Source: Heloderma charlesbogerti
Lineage: Eukaryota; Chordata; Lepidosauria; Squamata; Helodermatidae
Length of the DNA stretch: 64,000 bases
Reading direction: 5' to 3'
Assembly: GCA_026122225.1 (NCBI GenBank)
Contig: JANEZZ010002763.1
Location: 124,001 to 188,000, forward strand
This document shows, one piece after another, positions 10,166-21,345 of the stretch. How positions within the stretch are numbered: the first letter of the stretch is position 1; every line of letters begins with the position of its first letter. Made by a program: the position numbers and the translations under genes. The notes beneath the pieces are model-generated. The model was not told where the DNA came from. It saw only the letters and a program-made list of their open reading frames with translations, and searched no databases.

Positions 10166-11289
10166 TGTTAACTGTCTTGAATGCCTTTTTGTAAGAATCC
10201 AGCTATTGGGGCTTTCAATTTAGTGAGAATTACGAGCAGATTTTGCAGGGGTAGGGGGCAGGGCTAAATGGCCTATTATCCACAGTATTATTTATGCAGT
10301 CAGGGACTCCCTGCATTATTCATAGCCTCCATCTTATAATCCAATAGTCTAACTAGATGATGTGATACAACCTGGAAATGACACATAATACAGCAGCAGT
10401 TTTTAAAAAAATGACTTTATGGAACTTTTATTGGAAATGTATTTATTGAATGTTTATTATACCTGCTTTGTACAGTTTTTATGTTGTACACTGCCATGGG
10501 AGGGTTCCACCCTTAAAGGCAATCTAGAGATTATTTTTTAAAAATAAATAAATTAATAAAATAACATAATTACACATTAGCGCTACAGAAATCTTTTAAA
10601 AGGATATTATGACAAATCATGACAGTTTTGTCATGATTTTGTCATGAAACAAGCCCATCTGTTCTAACCTTCCCTCACAGGGGAGATGCGCCAGCCCCTT
10701 GATCATTTTAGTTGCCCTTTTCTGCTGCTTACATCCCTTCAGCTCCTCATCCAAGAGCCTTCTACCCACAGATCACACTTCTGATAGTTTGGCTGAGGAG
10801 AAAAGTACTTGGGTACAGAATCTGCAAATAAACTATGGTTGGGTTCAGGACTCCTGCACAGCCCTTTTGCTGCTTCTATCATGTCTGTCTGTCTGTCTGT
10901 CTGTATTTAGTACTCACCCACAATTGCCAATCTAATTCATGCAGCACAGAAGAGATCCCATGTTTTTCTCCTCGCTTCAACTCTGTAAGATGACACCTTA
11001 CATCTATGGTTGCCACCTTTCTTCACTGGTCCAGCTCCAGTACTTTAAAGAGTAGCCTGACATGGAGAATGCAAGCCAAGAAAGGGAAAAGGCAGAAAGT
11101 TACAGAACAAACATATAATATATCTAGATGGATCAAAATCAAAGAAGAGAACCCTGAAAAATGTCCACTGCAAATATGAATGACCCTAAGGGGGAGTTAC
11201 TACCAATGGCAACAAAGGGAAATATATTGATATTGTTGCGAGGTCTTTTTGTTTTCTTGTGACATCTCATTGTAACCAAGGAATTAAAC
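10166..11289. other. No gene; possible L2-type tail and (CTGT)n
   Basis: About 10440-10560 resembles an L2-type 3' end (TTGTACACTGCC, AATAAATAAATTAATAAA). A CTGT tetranucleotide run lies at about 10880-10904. The rest I cannot assign. Confidence 0.4.
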
Positions 11290-11525
11290 CCATGTGGTAA
11301 GGAATGGTTCTGCCCCACTTCCCACAGTTTGTCGTTGGGTCATTTCTCTGGCTTGTCAGGGGAGAGACAAGCCAGAGTTCCTGGTTTCACATCATGACAA
11401 ACAAGCCAGGGATGCATTGTCCCTGGGTTGTTTAGGTACTCCTGTTCACAGCCGGAATGATCAGGCACTGTGCATAAAAAAAGTTATTGTGACGTGCGAA
11501 CCAGACCATAGTCTGCTCTTGAAAT
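11290..11525. repeat. Dispersed DNA-transposon-like repeat, copy 2
   Basis: Matches 3131-3415 through GACAAGCCAGAGTT, AACAAGCCAGGGATG and the closing GTGCGAACCAG. It contains two inverted GCCAGAG-type units around 11349-11375. Confidence 0.5.
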
Positions 11526-11824
11526 AACAGACAATGTAGGCCTTGTGTCTGACTCTTCCAGCTACCCTCAACCAAACTGCTCATTTGCCATTTTTGCTCA
11601 TAGTGAATATTTCCGGGCTCACTAAACCACCCTTACATATGAGGTGTTAGCATCCATGTCAAGGGCAGGGATTTTGGCAACTTTTCCATATTCCTTGTAG
11701 CACTGAATACCCTGTTAATATGTCAATTTATATTGCATTTTCCACAGTATAATGTCTTTAAACTTACATTCAGCAGAGAAGTAGAATCCTTTTCCACACT
11801 GCTAACAGGGACTTGGGTCTTGAG

Positions 11825-11986
11825 CAGTGGAGGCTAGTGGCTCTGACGTCAGTGGGGCAATGAATCTGCTCTGGGTTTCAGTCAGAACAGCCAGAACTCT
11901 AAAGGAGCTCTCCAAGGTGAGCACCCAGATTGAAACCCAGAGCAGATTTACTGCCCCACTGACTTCGGAGCCCCCAGCCTCCACTG
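11825..11986. mobile_element. Compact palindromic hAT MITE
   Basis: The 162-bp element starts CAGTGGAGGCTAGTGGCTC and ends with the inverse (GGAGCCCCCAGCCTCCACTG). The body is a long hairpin with AATCTGCTCTGGGTTTCA pairing with TGAAACCCAGAGCAGATT. It is flanked by GTCTTGAG and GTCTCGAG, an 8-bp target duplication with one mismatch. This is the clearest copy of the family also at 1524 and 50027. Confidence 0.85.
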
Positions 11987-12478
11987 GTCTCGAGCAACTC
12001 CAATTTCTATACCACATTTGAAAGTAAGGTTTTCCTCAGCTAAAAGTTTGTTCTGTATACTCTTATTGTGCAGTCGACATACATCTCTTAATGCATCATT
12101 GAGCCCCTCCCTTGGAGACAAGAAAGCTGTATAATCGAGCTGCAAATGAGCAAACTAATATACCTCTCGTGATATCTAAAACATTTTCCTATAAACAGGG
12201 GTCTTGGGGATAAACATCGCTGAACAATTTTTTAAAGACTTGCTTGCAGGCTTCTCTGGAGCAATCAGATTGTGTACAAGGCTGTCTGTTTTTCCTCCCA
12301 TAATACTCAGCCATGCTGCTACATGTTTTTCTGGGGGAATTTATTCTACTTCAAGATACTACTCCAGTTTTTCTGCATACATAGGCCAATCTTCCCAGCA
12401 CTATTAAAGCTGGGAATATCCTCTATTTGTCCAATATAGCCAGTTTCAAGGTACTTAGAAGTCTGGCCATACAAGGTT
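11987..12478. other. No gene or repeat recognised
   Basis: No coding signal. An ORF at 12204-12407 has no recognisable features. Confidence 0.45.
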
Positions 12479-13850
12479 CTTTCTTTCTTTCTTTCTTTCT
12501 TTATTTATTTGTTTGCAATATTTATATACCCCTCCACATCAGAAGATTTCAGAGTGGTGAACAACATGATAAAAGAATAAAACAACAGGTTAAAAGAGTT
12601 AAAACTTTTTTTAAAAAAAAATGACAAACCCCAACAAGGTGGAATTTAACAAACCATGGCTGGTCATGCAAGGAAGGCCTCTTGAAATAACGACGTCTTC
12701 AGGAGGCGCTGGAAGGAACACAATGTTGGCGCCTGCCTGACCTCTAAAGGCAGGGAATTCCACAGGAAGGGGGCCACCGCACTGAAGGCTCTTTTCCTGG
12801 TAGACTATAACCGGGCCATGGGTCCATGTGGAACCACCAGGAACATTCCCTCTGATGAACTCAGTGACTGGCAGGTTGGTAAGGAAGGAGGCATTCTCTC
12901 AGGTATCCTGGTCCCAAGTTGTTTAGGGCTTTGTACACTAGCACTAATACCTTAAACCTGGCCTGGCAGCCAGTGCAGTTCCCTCAGCAGAGGAGTTACA
13001 TGCTGAAAAGGGGCAGCTCCCGACAACAGCCGAGCTGCTGCATTCTGCACTAGCTCCAGCTTCCGGACCAGCCTTAAGGGCAGCCTCACATAGAGCGCGT
13101 TGCAGTAATCCAGTCTTGAGGTTACTAATGCCTGTGCCACTGTGGTCAAGCTATCCCTGTCCAGGAGAGGCTGTAGCTGGCGAACCAGCCAAAGCTGGTA
13201 AAAAGCACTCCGAGCCACCGTGACCACTTGGGTCTCCAGCAACAATGATGGATCTAGGAGTATCCCCAGACTACGGAACTGATCTTTCCAAGGGAGTGCA
13301 ACCCCATCCAGAACAGGCAATGAGCCTATCTCCCAGACCCGGGAACCACTCACCCACAGGGCTTCCATATTGCCAGGATTCAGCTTCAGTTTATTGGCCC
13401 TCATCCAGCCCATTAGTGAGTCTAGGCACTGATTCAGGACTTGCACAGCCTCTCCTGATTCAGATGTCACAGGGAGATAGAGCTGCATGTCATCAGCATA
13501 CTGATGGCATTTAGCTCCAAATCCCCTAATGACCGCTCCCAGCAGCTTCATATAGATGTTAAACAACATTGGGGACAAGATGGTACCCTGCGGCACCCCA
13601 TAGCACAGTTGCCAAGAGGCCGAGGAATAGTCACCCAATGTTACTCTCTGAAATCAGCCCCATAGGTAGGCCCGGAACCACTGTAGCACAGTGCCTCCAA
13701 TACCCATCCCACAGAGTCGATCCAGGAGGATACCATGGTCAATGGTATAAAAAGCCAATGAGAGATCGAGTAGAATTAACAGGGTTGCATTCCCCCTGTC
13801 CCTCTCTCGAGTGGCAGTAAGCTGATAAATTCTGTTCAGACCCTTCAGTC
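12479..13850 (-). mobile_element. L2 LINE, 5'-truncated
   Basis: An L2 3' portion on the minus strand. The 3' end is a TTTC/TTTA repeat at 12479-12510. The body encodes the reverse transcriptase and C-terminal region, with the 5' end lost at about 13850. A different L2 fragment on the plus strand starts immediately afterwards, giving a head-to-head arrangement. Confidence 0.85.
12952..13820 (-). pseudogene. L2 reverse transcriptase fragment
   Basis: On the minus strand, 13820-13640 reads like the start of RT motif A (LLDLSLAFYTIDHG). A stop precedes the 228-residue frame 12952-13638, which carries GVPQGTILSPMLFNIYM, the catalytic YADD at about 13489-13500, KLKLNPGNMEALW, SRLDYCNALYVRLP and HWLPG. 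That order is diagnostic of CR1/L2-type LINEs. The C-terminal part continues in other frames to about 12650. No endonuclease remains. Confidence 0.88.
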
Positions 13851-13859
13851 ATCTTCAGA

Positions 13860-14614
13860 GTCCCTCCTCTGAGTACCCCCACCAAAGAAAGCTAGGTGAG
13901 TGTGGCCACAAGACAGAAGGCCTTCTCAGTGGTGGCACCACACTTATGGAATACACTCCCCAAAGAAGTTCACCTAGCATCTACATTGTTATCTTTTTGG
14001 CACCAGGCAAAGACCTTTCTTTTCTCCCAGGCATTTTAGAGTCCTGGTTCTAGGTTATTATGGCTGTTTTACTGATCCCTGTGCTGTTTATTGCTTTGCA
14101 TTATGTAGTGTTTTACTATTTTACATATTTGTATTCTTTGTATATTTTAACTGTGTTTTAAAATTGCATTTTAGTTTTTAACTGGTTGTAATGCACCCAA
14201 AGAATATTAGTTATTAGGCAGATTAGAAATGCACTAATTGTTGTTGTTCAGTCGTGTCCGACTCTTCGTGACCCCATGGACCATAGCATGCCAGGCCTTC
14301 CTGTCCTCCGCTCTCTCCCGGAGCGTGCTCAAGTCCATATTCATTGCATCAGTGATGCTATCTAGCCATCTCATCTTCTGCCATCCCCTTCTCCTTTTGC
14401 CTTCAGTCTTTTCCAGCATCAGGGTCTTTTCCAGAGAGTTTTCTCTTCGCATTAGATGGCCAAAATATTTGAGCTTCAGCTTCAGTATCTGTCCTTCCAA
14501 TGAGCACTCAGGGTTGATTTCCTTTAGGATTGACTGATTTGACCTCCTTGCAGTCCAGGGGACTTGTAAGAGTCTTCTCCAATGCACTAATTAAATAAAT
14601 ATAAATAAATACAT
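13860..14614 (+). mobile_element. L2 LINE 3' end, interrupted by BovB
   Basis: Translation of 13900-14030 gives the L2 C-terminal phrase AFSVVAPHLWNTLPKEV and KTFLFSQAF, followed by a 3' untranslated region. The tail is split at 14240-14580 by a BovB insertion and resumes with a TAAATAAATA end. Confidence 0.82.
14240..14580 (-). mobile_element. BovB 3' fragment with 12-bp TSD
   Basis: A 341-bp BovB 3' end, including the C-terminal ORF2 codons (WTARRSNQSILKEI, YFGHLMRRENSLEKTL). It is flanked by AATGCACTAATT at 14228-14239 and 14581-14592. It inserted into the tail of an L2 copy. Confidence 0.93.
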
Positions 14615-15015
14615 TCCAGTTGCTGAGAAGCAAGACAGAGAGAGGGCTATTGCCTTTGTGCCTAGCTTGTGGGCATCCCAAAGGCATCTGATTGCTCCTG
14701 CTGAGTATAAAATGGGATGCTGGTATTGATAGGAATATAAGGAAAGCCCTGCTGGATCAGGCCAAGGGTCCTTCTACTCCAACACTCTGTCCACACAGTG
14801 GCCAACTCACAGGAAACCAACAAGCAGGACATGAGTGCAACAGCACCCTCTTGCCCATGTTCCCCGGCAACTGGTGTACACAGACATACTGCCACTGATA
14901 CTGGAGGTAGCATATAGCCATCAGGACTAGTAGCCATTGATAGCCTTCTCCTCCTTGAATTTGTCTAACCCCCTTTTAAGCCAACCAAACTGGTGGCCAT
15001 CACTACATCTTGTAC
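14615..15015. mobile_element. Two CR1-type 3' ends joined tail-to-tail
   Basis: The left part (to about 14730) reads on the plus strand into GGATGCTGGTATTGATAGG. The right part (14735-15015) is the minus-strand CR1 3' region (AGCCCTGCTGGATCAGGCCA, CAGTGGCCAACTC, GATACTGGAGGTAGC). The same composite recurs at 43866-44222. Confidence 0.7.
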
Positions 15016-16301
15016 TAAAGACCAGGACTGCAGAACCTCAGGCTCACAGGCCAAATCTGGCTGTCCTGGGGTCCCACTTCAGCCCTCTGTGGTTCCCCCG
15101 ACAGCCATCCTGCCTTCCCCTTTCCTCCAGCTGGCTGCTTTGTTAGAACATCTTTACCCTGCCTTCCTAATTTCTACAGATCGTTCAAAGTGACATACAG
15201 AAGGAGGAACACACCACCTATGGTGGTGATATGGTAGGTTCTTCTGCCCCCTGGGGCTTGAAGGTCCTGAGATTTGGCCCTCCCAAGTGCTAGCCTAGGA
15301 TACCCTCTTTGCTCCTAGAATAGGTTCCCAATCCTGCTTCCTGCCCTCTGGTTTGAACCATTAGGCATAACGGCCTAAGAACGTCTGCTCCTCTACTTCT
15401 GCCACCCTCCAAAAGAGGAGAAGACAGGACCTCACCCTGAAGACCACCCATGTGGTATCCACTATTTCTACACTGGAACAGTCTCTCAAAAGCATCTTAA
15501 TTTCTTAGCACAGGACCACAGGAGCAGCTAGAACTCCCTTGGTGGTTGGAGAATGCCCAAAGAGAAAAGCTTGATGCAATGAACTTAGCAACATTCAAGG
15601 CATTCGACAGATTCCTCAAGCTCTATAAAGTTGTTGACACTGTTGCTCTTTATCCCAGTGGCAAGAATGTACCACACACCCATTCCATGGATGGATGTCA
15701 GTGGGGCACTTTCCAAATGTACGTTTTGCAGGTGTCAACACAACTAGTCAATGCACTCTGCCAAAAAAAGGGGGGGAAGTGTCAAGAAGCAATCCCTGTG
15801 GCACACTACCCTTTTCAAACCTCCCTGTGAACACTTTTGGTAAGGGAAAGGTTTATTTATTTTGGCAACCCCTTTACCTTCTTCAGTATCTGCATGGGAA
15901 AATGAGAAGACTCTCCTAAAGGTTTCTAAATCCTGCGAACATCTATGCTTCAGGTGGGAACAAGTTAGGGCAAGCAGCACCTCCGAAGTCAACGCTATTT
16001 TTAATGAAGTGCAACAAACCAAACCAACATTTTGCCCTCAGCATTGCTCACCATTAGCTGTAGAGGAGGGGAGCTCTTATAGATCACACCATCTGCTCTA
16101 TATTACCTTCCCAAACATACCTATACAAACACTCAGTTCTGTTTAATGAAGAGATCACCTGAATCCACCAATCTGTTATTTAAGGAACTGGTCTATGTCA
16201 GCAGAAGATTGGCTCTCTGGTGCCACCTGACTCCTCAAGCCAAGAGGATTCTGGGCTGTCGTACAAATGGCCCTGGAGTTCCCTCCTTCAACAGCAACCC
16301 C
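15016..16301. other. No gene recognised
   Basis: Unassigned sequence. Open frames at 15546-16146 overlap on both strands and match nothing I know. Confidence 0.45.
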
Positions 16302-16555
16302 AGAGGGCCAGTGTGGTGTAGTGGCGAGAGTGTTGGACTGGGAGTCGAGAGATCGGGTTCTAGCCCTCACTCAGCCATGGAAGCTCACTGGGTGACTTTG
16401 GGCCAGTCACAGACTCTCAGCCTAACCCACCTCACAGGGTTGTTGTTGTGAGGATAAAATGGAGGAGGAGGAGGGCTATGTACGCCGCCTTGGGTTTCTT
16501 AAGGAGGAAAAAAGGCAGGATATAAATGTAATCAACCAACCAACCAACCAACCAG
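16302..16555 (+). mobile_element. tRNA-derived MIR-like SINE
   Basis: The tRNA-like head has an A box (GTGGTGTAGTGGCGAGAG) and a B box (GGGTTCTAGCCC). A body with GGGTGACTTTGGGCCAGTC and CACAGGGTTGTTG follows, then GATATAAATGTAATC and an AACC run. This is one of the cleaner copies of the family in the window. Confidence 0.88.
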
Positions 16556-17822
16556 TGCCTGATCCTTGTTCAAGCCCTGCAGTATCTGAGGGCCTTCCCC
16601 AGCATGCATAGATTCGTCACCACAGGCATAACCCTTTAAGAGATGCAAGTAAGCCCCTTTCAGAAGTTATTCCACCACGCATTCAAAGAATGCCCCTCTC
16701 ACCCCAGTAACCCCACATCTGCTGGCTCCACCCAAAACCTTCATGTCTTGAATGGGAAAATCTGAAAGGAAAATCTTTGCAAGTTCGGCTGAATGCACTT
16801 AGGATCTTCCTTGCCATTAGAAACTCTACATGATCAGGGTCCCCGATTCTGGGGAGGATTCTAATCTTGTTCTGTCGAATGTTTCATGATCCTCCCCTTC
16901 AGATCTTCCCATTCAACATTCAAAGGTCAGGGATGGAGCTGGCAGGGACATTGGGACAAGGCTCATAAACAGGAGACCCTGCTCTCTCTCCATGCGTTCT
17001 TTGAATATGTGGGGAATAACTTCTGAAGGGAGATAAAGGCTCTATGTCCTCCCTGCACCACTACCACCACCGTCCCTCTTTTCCACCCTACAATCAACCT
17101 ATTGCTTTCCTCTGGCTTTTCCCCTACTGCATTTAAACACATCATGGTTTCCCTCATTCTAAACCTGGCGTCGCAAATACAGTGCCCACCGAGGCCCCTG
17201 CCCCTCCAGAATAAAATTATTTATTGAAAATACATATATTCCAAGCAGCTGGGATCACTTCAAAACAAAGTGTTGATCTCCAGCTTCATATGGGCCCAGA
17301 GACATTCTTAGGTAGCTGCAGGCCAGTGCTTTGCTCTTCTATACACCAAGGCTGAGTTTCCACCAGTGATTTACTCCAACCTGGCTGCGCGGTGAAATCT
17401 CTGTGTTTTCATGACGTCGTGGCCATTCAGCACCAGCCCCGCATTTTGTGGAAAAACCGCTTCTTCGGAGACTGGTTATAGTCCGACTTTTCCAGCTTAC
17501 TTCGGCTCCGTTACTGACCTGTTTCCACAACCACATTGGGTTTGGTATCATAGTCCTGCCCAGCGTGCATGTAGCCCAGCCCTTGTGGGCGTGTCGCTCA
17601 CCTGCCCATGACCTCAGTGACCTCAAAGACCTCAGGCCTTTACCTCTGCCTGTTTTTCAGAAGCTTTATTGCTGTCTTGGAGCAGGATGACGAGGGACCA
17701 ACTTTTGAAACATAATTGAAAACAAGCACTAGAACACTAGTGTGTATAACCCTGCTATTGCGGGCAAGCAAGTACTCTCACTACAGCCTGAAAATCAGGG
17801 TTATCTCAGGTCGTCTTCCATC
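16556..17822. other. No gene recognised
   Basis: No supported coding sequence. Several overlapping open frames at 17339-17690 lie on both strands. A DNA-transposon-like phrase (GAGTTTCCACCAGTGATTTA) begins near 17350, but its borders are unclear. Confidence 0.4.
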
Positions 17823-18076
17823 AATACGCATACCTTTTATGTCAGTATCTGCCTATGACGTTGTCACTCTATCACTCAATCGCAAAACAGCACTAACACT
17901 CATTTGTGCTATCGCGCGATAGTGCAATTACACAATAGCGCATTCTCCAGAACAAGCCTTGACCTCAGCAGGAGTCAGCAGGCGCAATAGTGCTATCGTG
18001 CGATAGTGCAAATACGTGTTAGTGCTATTTCACGATTGAGTGATAGCAAGATACTGATGTGGAGGGTATGCGTATT
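17823..18076. mobile_element. 254-bp foldback element
   Basis: The terminal 12 bp, AATACGCATACC and GGTATGCGTATT, are perfect inverse complements. Most of the remaining sequence pairs imperfectly: CAGTATCT, CACTCAATCG, AGCACTAACAC and the CTATCG/CGATAG tracts recur in mirror order. A perfect 14-bp palindrome, CTATCGCGCGATAG, lies in the left arm at 17909-17922. No coding capacity. I found no convincing target duplication, so the superfamily is open. Confidence 0.75.
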
Positions 18077-18832
18077 AGAGGGAAAAGGGAAAAAATGGGC
18101 TGAAACGTGCATGCATCCAGGAAGTCTACTCAGAAGTAACTCCCGCTGTGGTCAATGAGGCTTGTTCCTGAGATTGCCATTAAGAGGAGTAGAGCCTGGA
18201 GGGGGGAGCCTCTCTGATTGGTTGAGCAGCCCCTGCCAGTCTGATGATGTTCACTTCCAATCCCCCCACCCCACCTGGAAATATGTTTCTATCAGTGACT
18301 TATAATGGTGTGGAGAAGTCGTAACGGGAGTGGCGCACTATGGGAACAACGGGAAGCCTGTTAACATGCAATGGGCCTTTGCTTTTTCACTCCTCTTTGT
18401 TAAAGTGCAATTGTGCTTTAAAACTCACTTTAAAGGGGGGAAATAGGGCTCGGAAGGCAGGGAGGAGACTGAACAGAGTGGGAAACGGGAGCGGAGCAGA
18501 AGGGGGAGAGGGAGGCGGGACTCAGCAAGAGGAGGAGGTGGGAACATGGATGAGGTAATCAGACCCAACCCAGACTCCACCCAGCCATCAGGAAAATAAT
18601 TCGATTAGAGCTCAGTGGAAACAGCGCAGAGTCCCAGGCCACAGCAATGATAAGCTGGGAGTTTAAGCATGGTGGAAACTGGAAAAGGAGTGATTGGGGG
18701 AAGATTGCAACAAAGTTGCAAGCCAGGTGAAGCCAATAGGGTGGAAACACACCCCATGACACCCAGAAGAAACCAGAAGAAAAAGATAAAAGGGGCCCTT
18801 ACAATCGCAGCTGCCTGGTATTCTTGAGAGGG
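18077..18832. other. No gene recognised
   Basis: A fragment at about 18118-18175 (CTACTCAGAAGTAACTCC) resembles the short palindromic MITE at 10075. The rest is unassigned. Confidence 0.4.
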
Positions 18833-19064
18833 TTTGTTTGATTATTTCTTTGTTTGTATCCCACCTTCCCTCCAAGGAGCCCAAGGTGGCATACATGATC
18901 CTCCTGTCTGTTTAATCCTCACAGCCCACCTGTGAGGTAGGTTAGGATGGGAGCCAGTGACTGGCCCAAAGTCACCCAGTGAGCTTCATAGTCCAGTGGG
19001 GACTATAACCCAAGTCTCCCGAATCCGAGTCCAACACTCTAACCACTACACCACACTGGGGTTG
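18833..19064 (-). mobile_element. tRNA-derived MIR-like SINE
   Basis: Minus-strand copy of the family at 16302. The head lies at the right (CACTCTAACCACTACACCAC is the reversed A-box region) and the tail at the left (GTATCCCACCTTCCCTCC). Confidence 0.85.
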
Positions 19065-19309
19065 GGAGAGCAATGGAGCAACCTGGGGGCTGGTAGGCCA
19101 GCAGGATTCCAGCTAGGGTGGGGATATGGGAAAGCAGGGAAAGTAACCTGGGGGAGGTTGGGGTGAGGAAGCGAAGGACAGGACGTGTGTATGAGTGTGT
19201 GACGGATGAATGGGGGACATGCTTGTGTGTGTCTGTGCATTTGGATTGTGATCCTAGGTATGAAAAGGGTGTGCATGTGTGTTTGGGTAGTGATCCAGTT
19301 AGCCTTCTG

Positions 19310-19725
19310 TGAAATGGGTATTTTGCTGTGTATGTGGGAGCAAATATGTGGTTTGACATCTGGCGTTCAGACATGCCTCTGCATACTCAGTCTCTTGGCC
19401 AAGTTGCTTGTTTTTAGTTTCACCTGTTTGCCTTCTGTGAAATGGCTGTTGGCACAGAAAACGATGGCTTCAAATGAGTGTTTTTTATTTGAAGTTCAGA
19501 CCCCTCCTCTGTCTTATACTCAGTTTCTTTGGGCAAGTTACTTGTCTTTTAGCCTCACTATTTTGTCTTCTGTGAAATGTGTGATTCTCGGCTGCCCACG
19601 CTCACCACAGCAGCCATTTTGTCAAGGGGCACGTCCTGCCAGCAGCCATTTTATGATCACATTCACCACAGTTTTTCAACATCCTAAATGTGCCCACTGG
19701 CTCAAAAAGTTTGGGGATACCTGAC
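19310..19725 (+). repeat. Dispersed repeat family, copy 1
   Basis: Contains TTCTGTGAAATG repeats, CAGCAGCCATTTTGT and a closing AAATGTGCCCACTGGCTC ... GGGGATACCTG. The same ordered blocks occur at 22590-22740 and 37320-37632. Probably a non-autonomous DNA transposon, because the closing phrase looks like a hAT end. An ORF across it is not a gene. Confidence 0.55.
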
Positions 19726-20659
19726 TTAAACAAACAAACAAAGAAACTATGTCTTCATTAGGCCTCCAATGAATATCTTAACAATCAGACAGGTTCTTTG
19801 AGAGCAGACTGTCCTTTCAGTGTAGATCTGTCTAAGATCAGAAGCTGAAGTGCGTGAAAGGGCTATTTTCAAAGGACATGATATAAAAAAGTCCCCCGAT
19901 AAGGGTGCCTTCTGAATCAACCAACACACTGCAATAATTGGCAGATGGGCAACTCATCAAAGATGCATTGCTTGTTCAGAGAGTACACCAATGTTTGAGA
20001 CTGGAGGGTGCTAAATCGATGGAAGTTGCATCTTTCTGTAAGAGTCCTGGCATTTCCTGTAGTGTGTGACAAAAGGCACCATAGCTAATCACCAGCCCGT
20101 TTTCACTCCCCTCCTGTTGTAAACAGTGCAGCGCCAGCAGAATAGGAAGTGCAAAAATACCTTCTTCCTAGTCCATTCCACACCAAAAGCAGCTGGCTCC
20201 AAGCGACGGCTGAATGACCAGTAGAAGCCTTTGCAAAAAAAAAAAAAATTCAAAAGCAGATTCTTCAGGAATGAGGCCATGGGATATTTGCTTGAGATCA
20301 GTCCGGCACAATTCCGAGAAGTGTATGCTGACAGGAATAGCAAATGCAAGAAGCAAGTGATCCCCCTTTCCCACTTTTTGCCTGTTGGACAGTCTCCTTC
20401 TCGGTCTGTTGAAGGGCATTACATTGCATTAAGTCTCTGGCAGAATTCATATAGGAGGCTGTTTTTTAAAAAGCCTGTACTTTTGGAATCCTCCAGCTGG
20501 TTGTAGCAGCTGCACTTCTTGCAGCATGAGAGAAGCAGCAGTATTGTAGAAGGCTGCTGTTCCCCACTGGTGTTACAAGAGTCCCAACAACAGCAGAGAG
20601 TAAATGGTGGCGGCAGAACTGGAATGGGGCTCTTTGGCTGACTGTAGGATTTGTCAGAA
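19726..20659. other. No gene recognised
   Basis: Unassigned. It contains a short A-run near 20235, and open frames at 20089-20506 overlap on both strands. Confidence 0.4.
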
Positions 20660-20880
20660 CCAATGAGCTTTTCTACACAAGACTTTTATTGCACGCTCGT
20701 GATTTCCCACAGACATTTGTGGGTCCTTTACACAACATCGTCAACTTCCAGGGCGTCTCCTGCGGTCAGAGATAATACAGTATTTAAATGTAAATCTGCT
20801 TTAATAGCAATGTGAAATTGTGCAGTTTCGCTATAACCACTGGACCATGAGGTACATATAGGGTGGCTCCATATAATAAC
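20660..20880. repeat. MITE-like repeat, partial
   Basis: AGCTTTTCTACACAAGACTT and TTTGTGGGTCCTTTACACAA match the left part of the element at 26430-26812. The right end is not recognisable. Confidence 0.45.
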
Positions 20881-20959
20881 CTACTTCATCATGGAATAAA
20901 GGAGGATTCTCTGGGCTAGTCTCCCCCCCGCCCGCCTGCCCCAAGCTACCTTGCAGGGT

Positions 20960-21345
20960 TGTTCTATAATAGAAGCTGATTGGTGGGAGATTCAGGACAG
21001 ATAAATGGAATTACTTATTCACACAGCACATAGTTAAACTATGGAATTCGCTACCACAGGAAGTAGTGATGACCACCAGTTTGGATGGCTTTAAAAGGGG
21101 GTTACACAAATTCCTGGAGGAAAAGGCTATCAATGGCTACTAGTCTTGATGGCTGTGTGCTACCTCCAGTACCAGAGGCAGTGAGCCTGTGTACACCAGT
21201 TGCTGGGGAACATCGGTGGGAGGGTGCTGTTGCGCTCATGCCCTGCTTGTGGGTTCCTGGTTGACAGCTGGTTGGCCACTGAGTGAACAGAATGCTGGAC
21301 TAGTGGAGCCTTGGTCTGATCCAGCAGTGCTCTTCTTAGGTTCTT
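20960..21345 (+). mobile_element. CR1 LINE 3' end
   Basis: The phrases GCTGATTGGTGGGAGATTC, AATTCGCTACCACAGGAAG, GGCTATCAATGGCTACTAG and CTTAGGTTCTTATG form the 3' portion of a CR1-type LINE. It is the same family as the right half of 53078-54325. Confidence 0.82.

Noticed and set aside
19206..19724. 172-residue ORF as a membrane protein
   Set aside because: It is hydrophobic by composition but lies across a dispersed repeat that recurs at 22590 and 37320.
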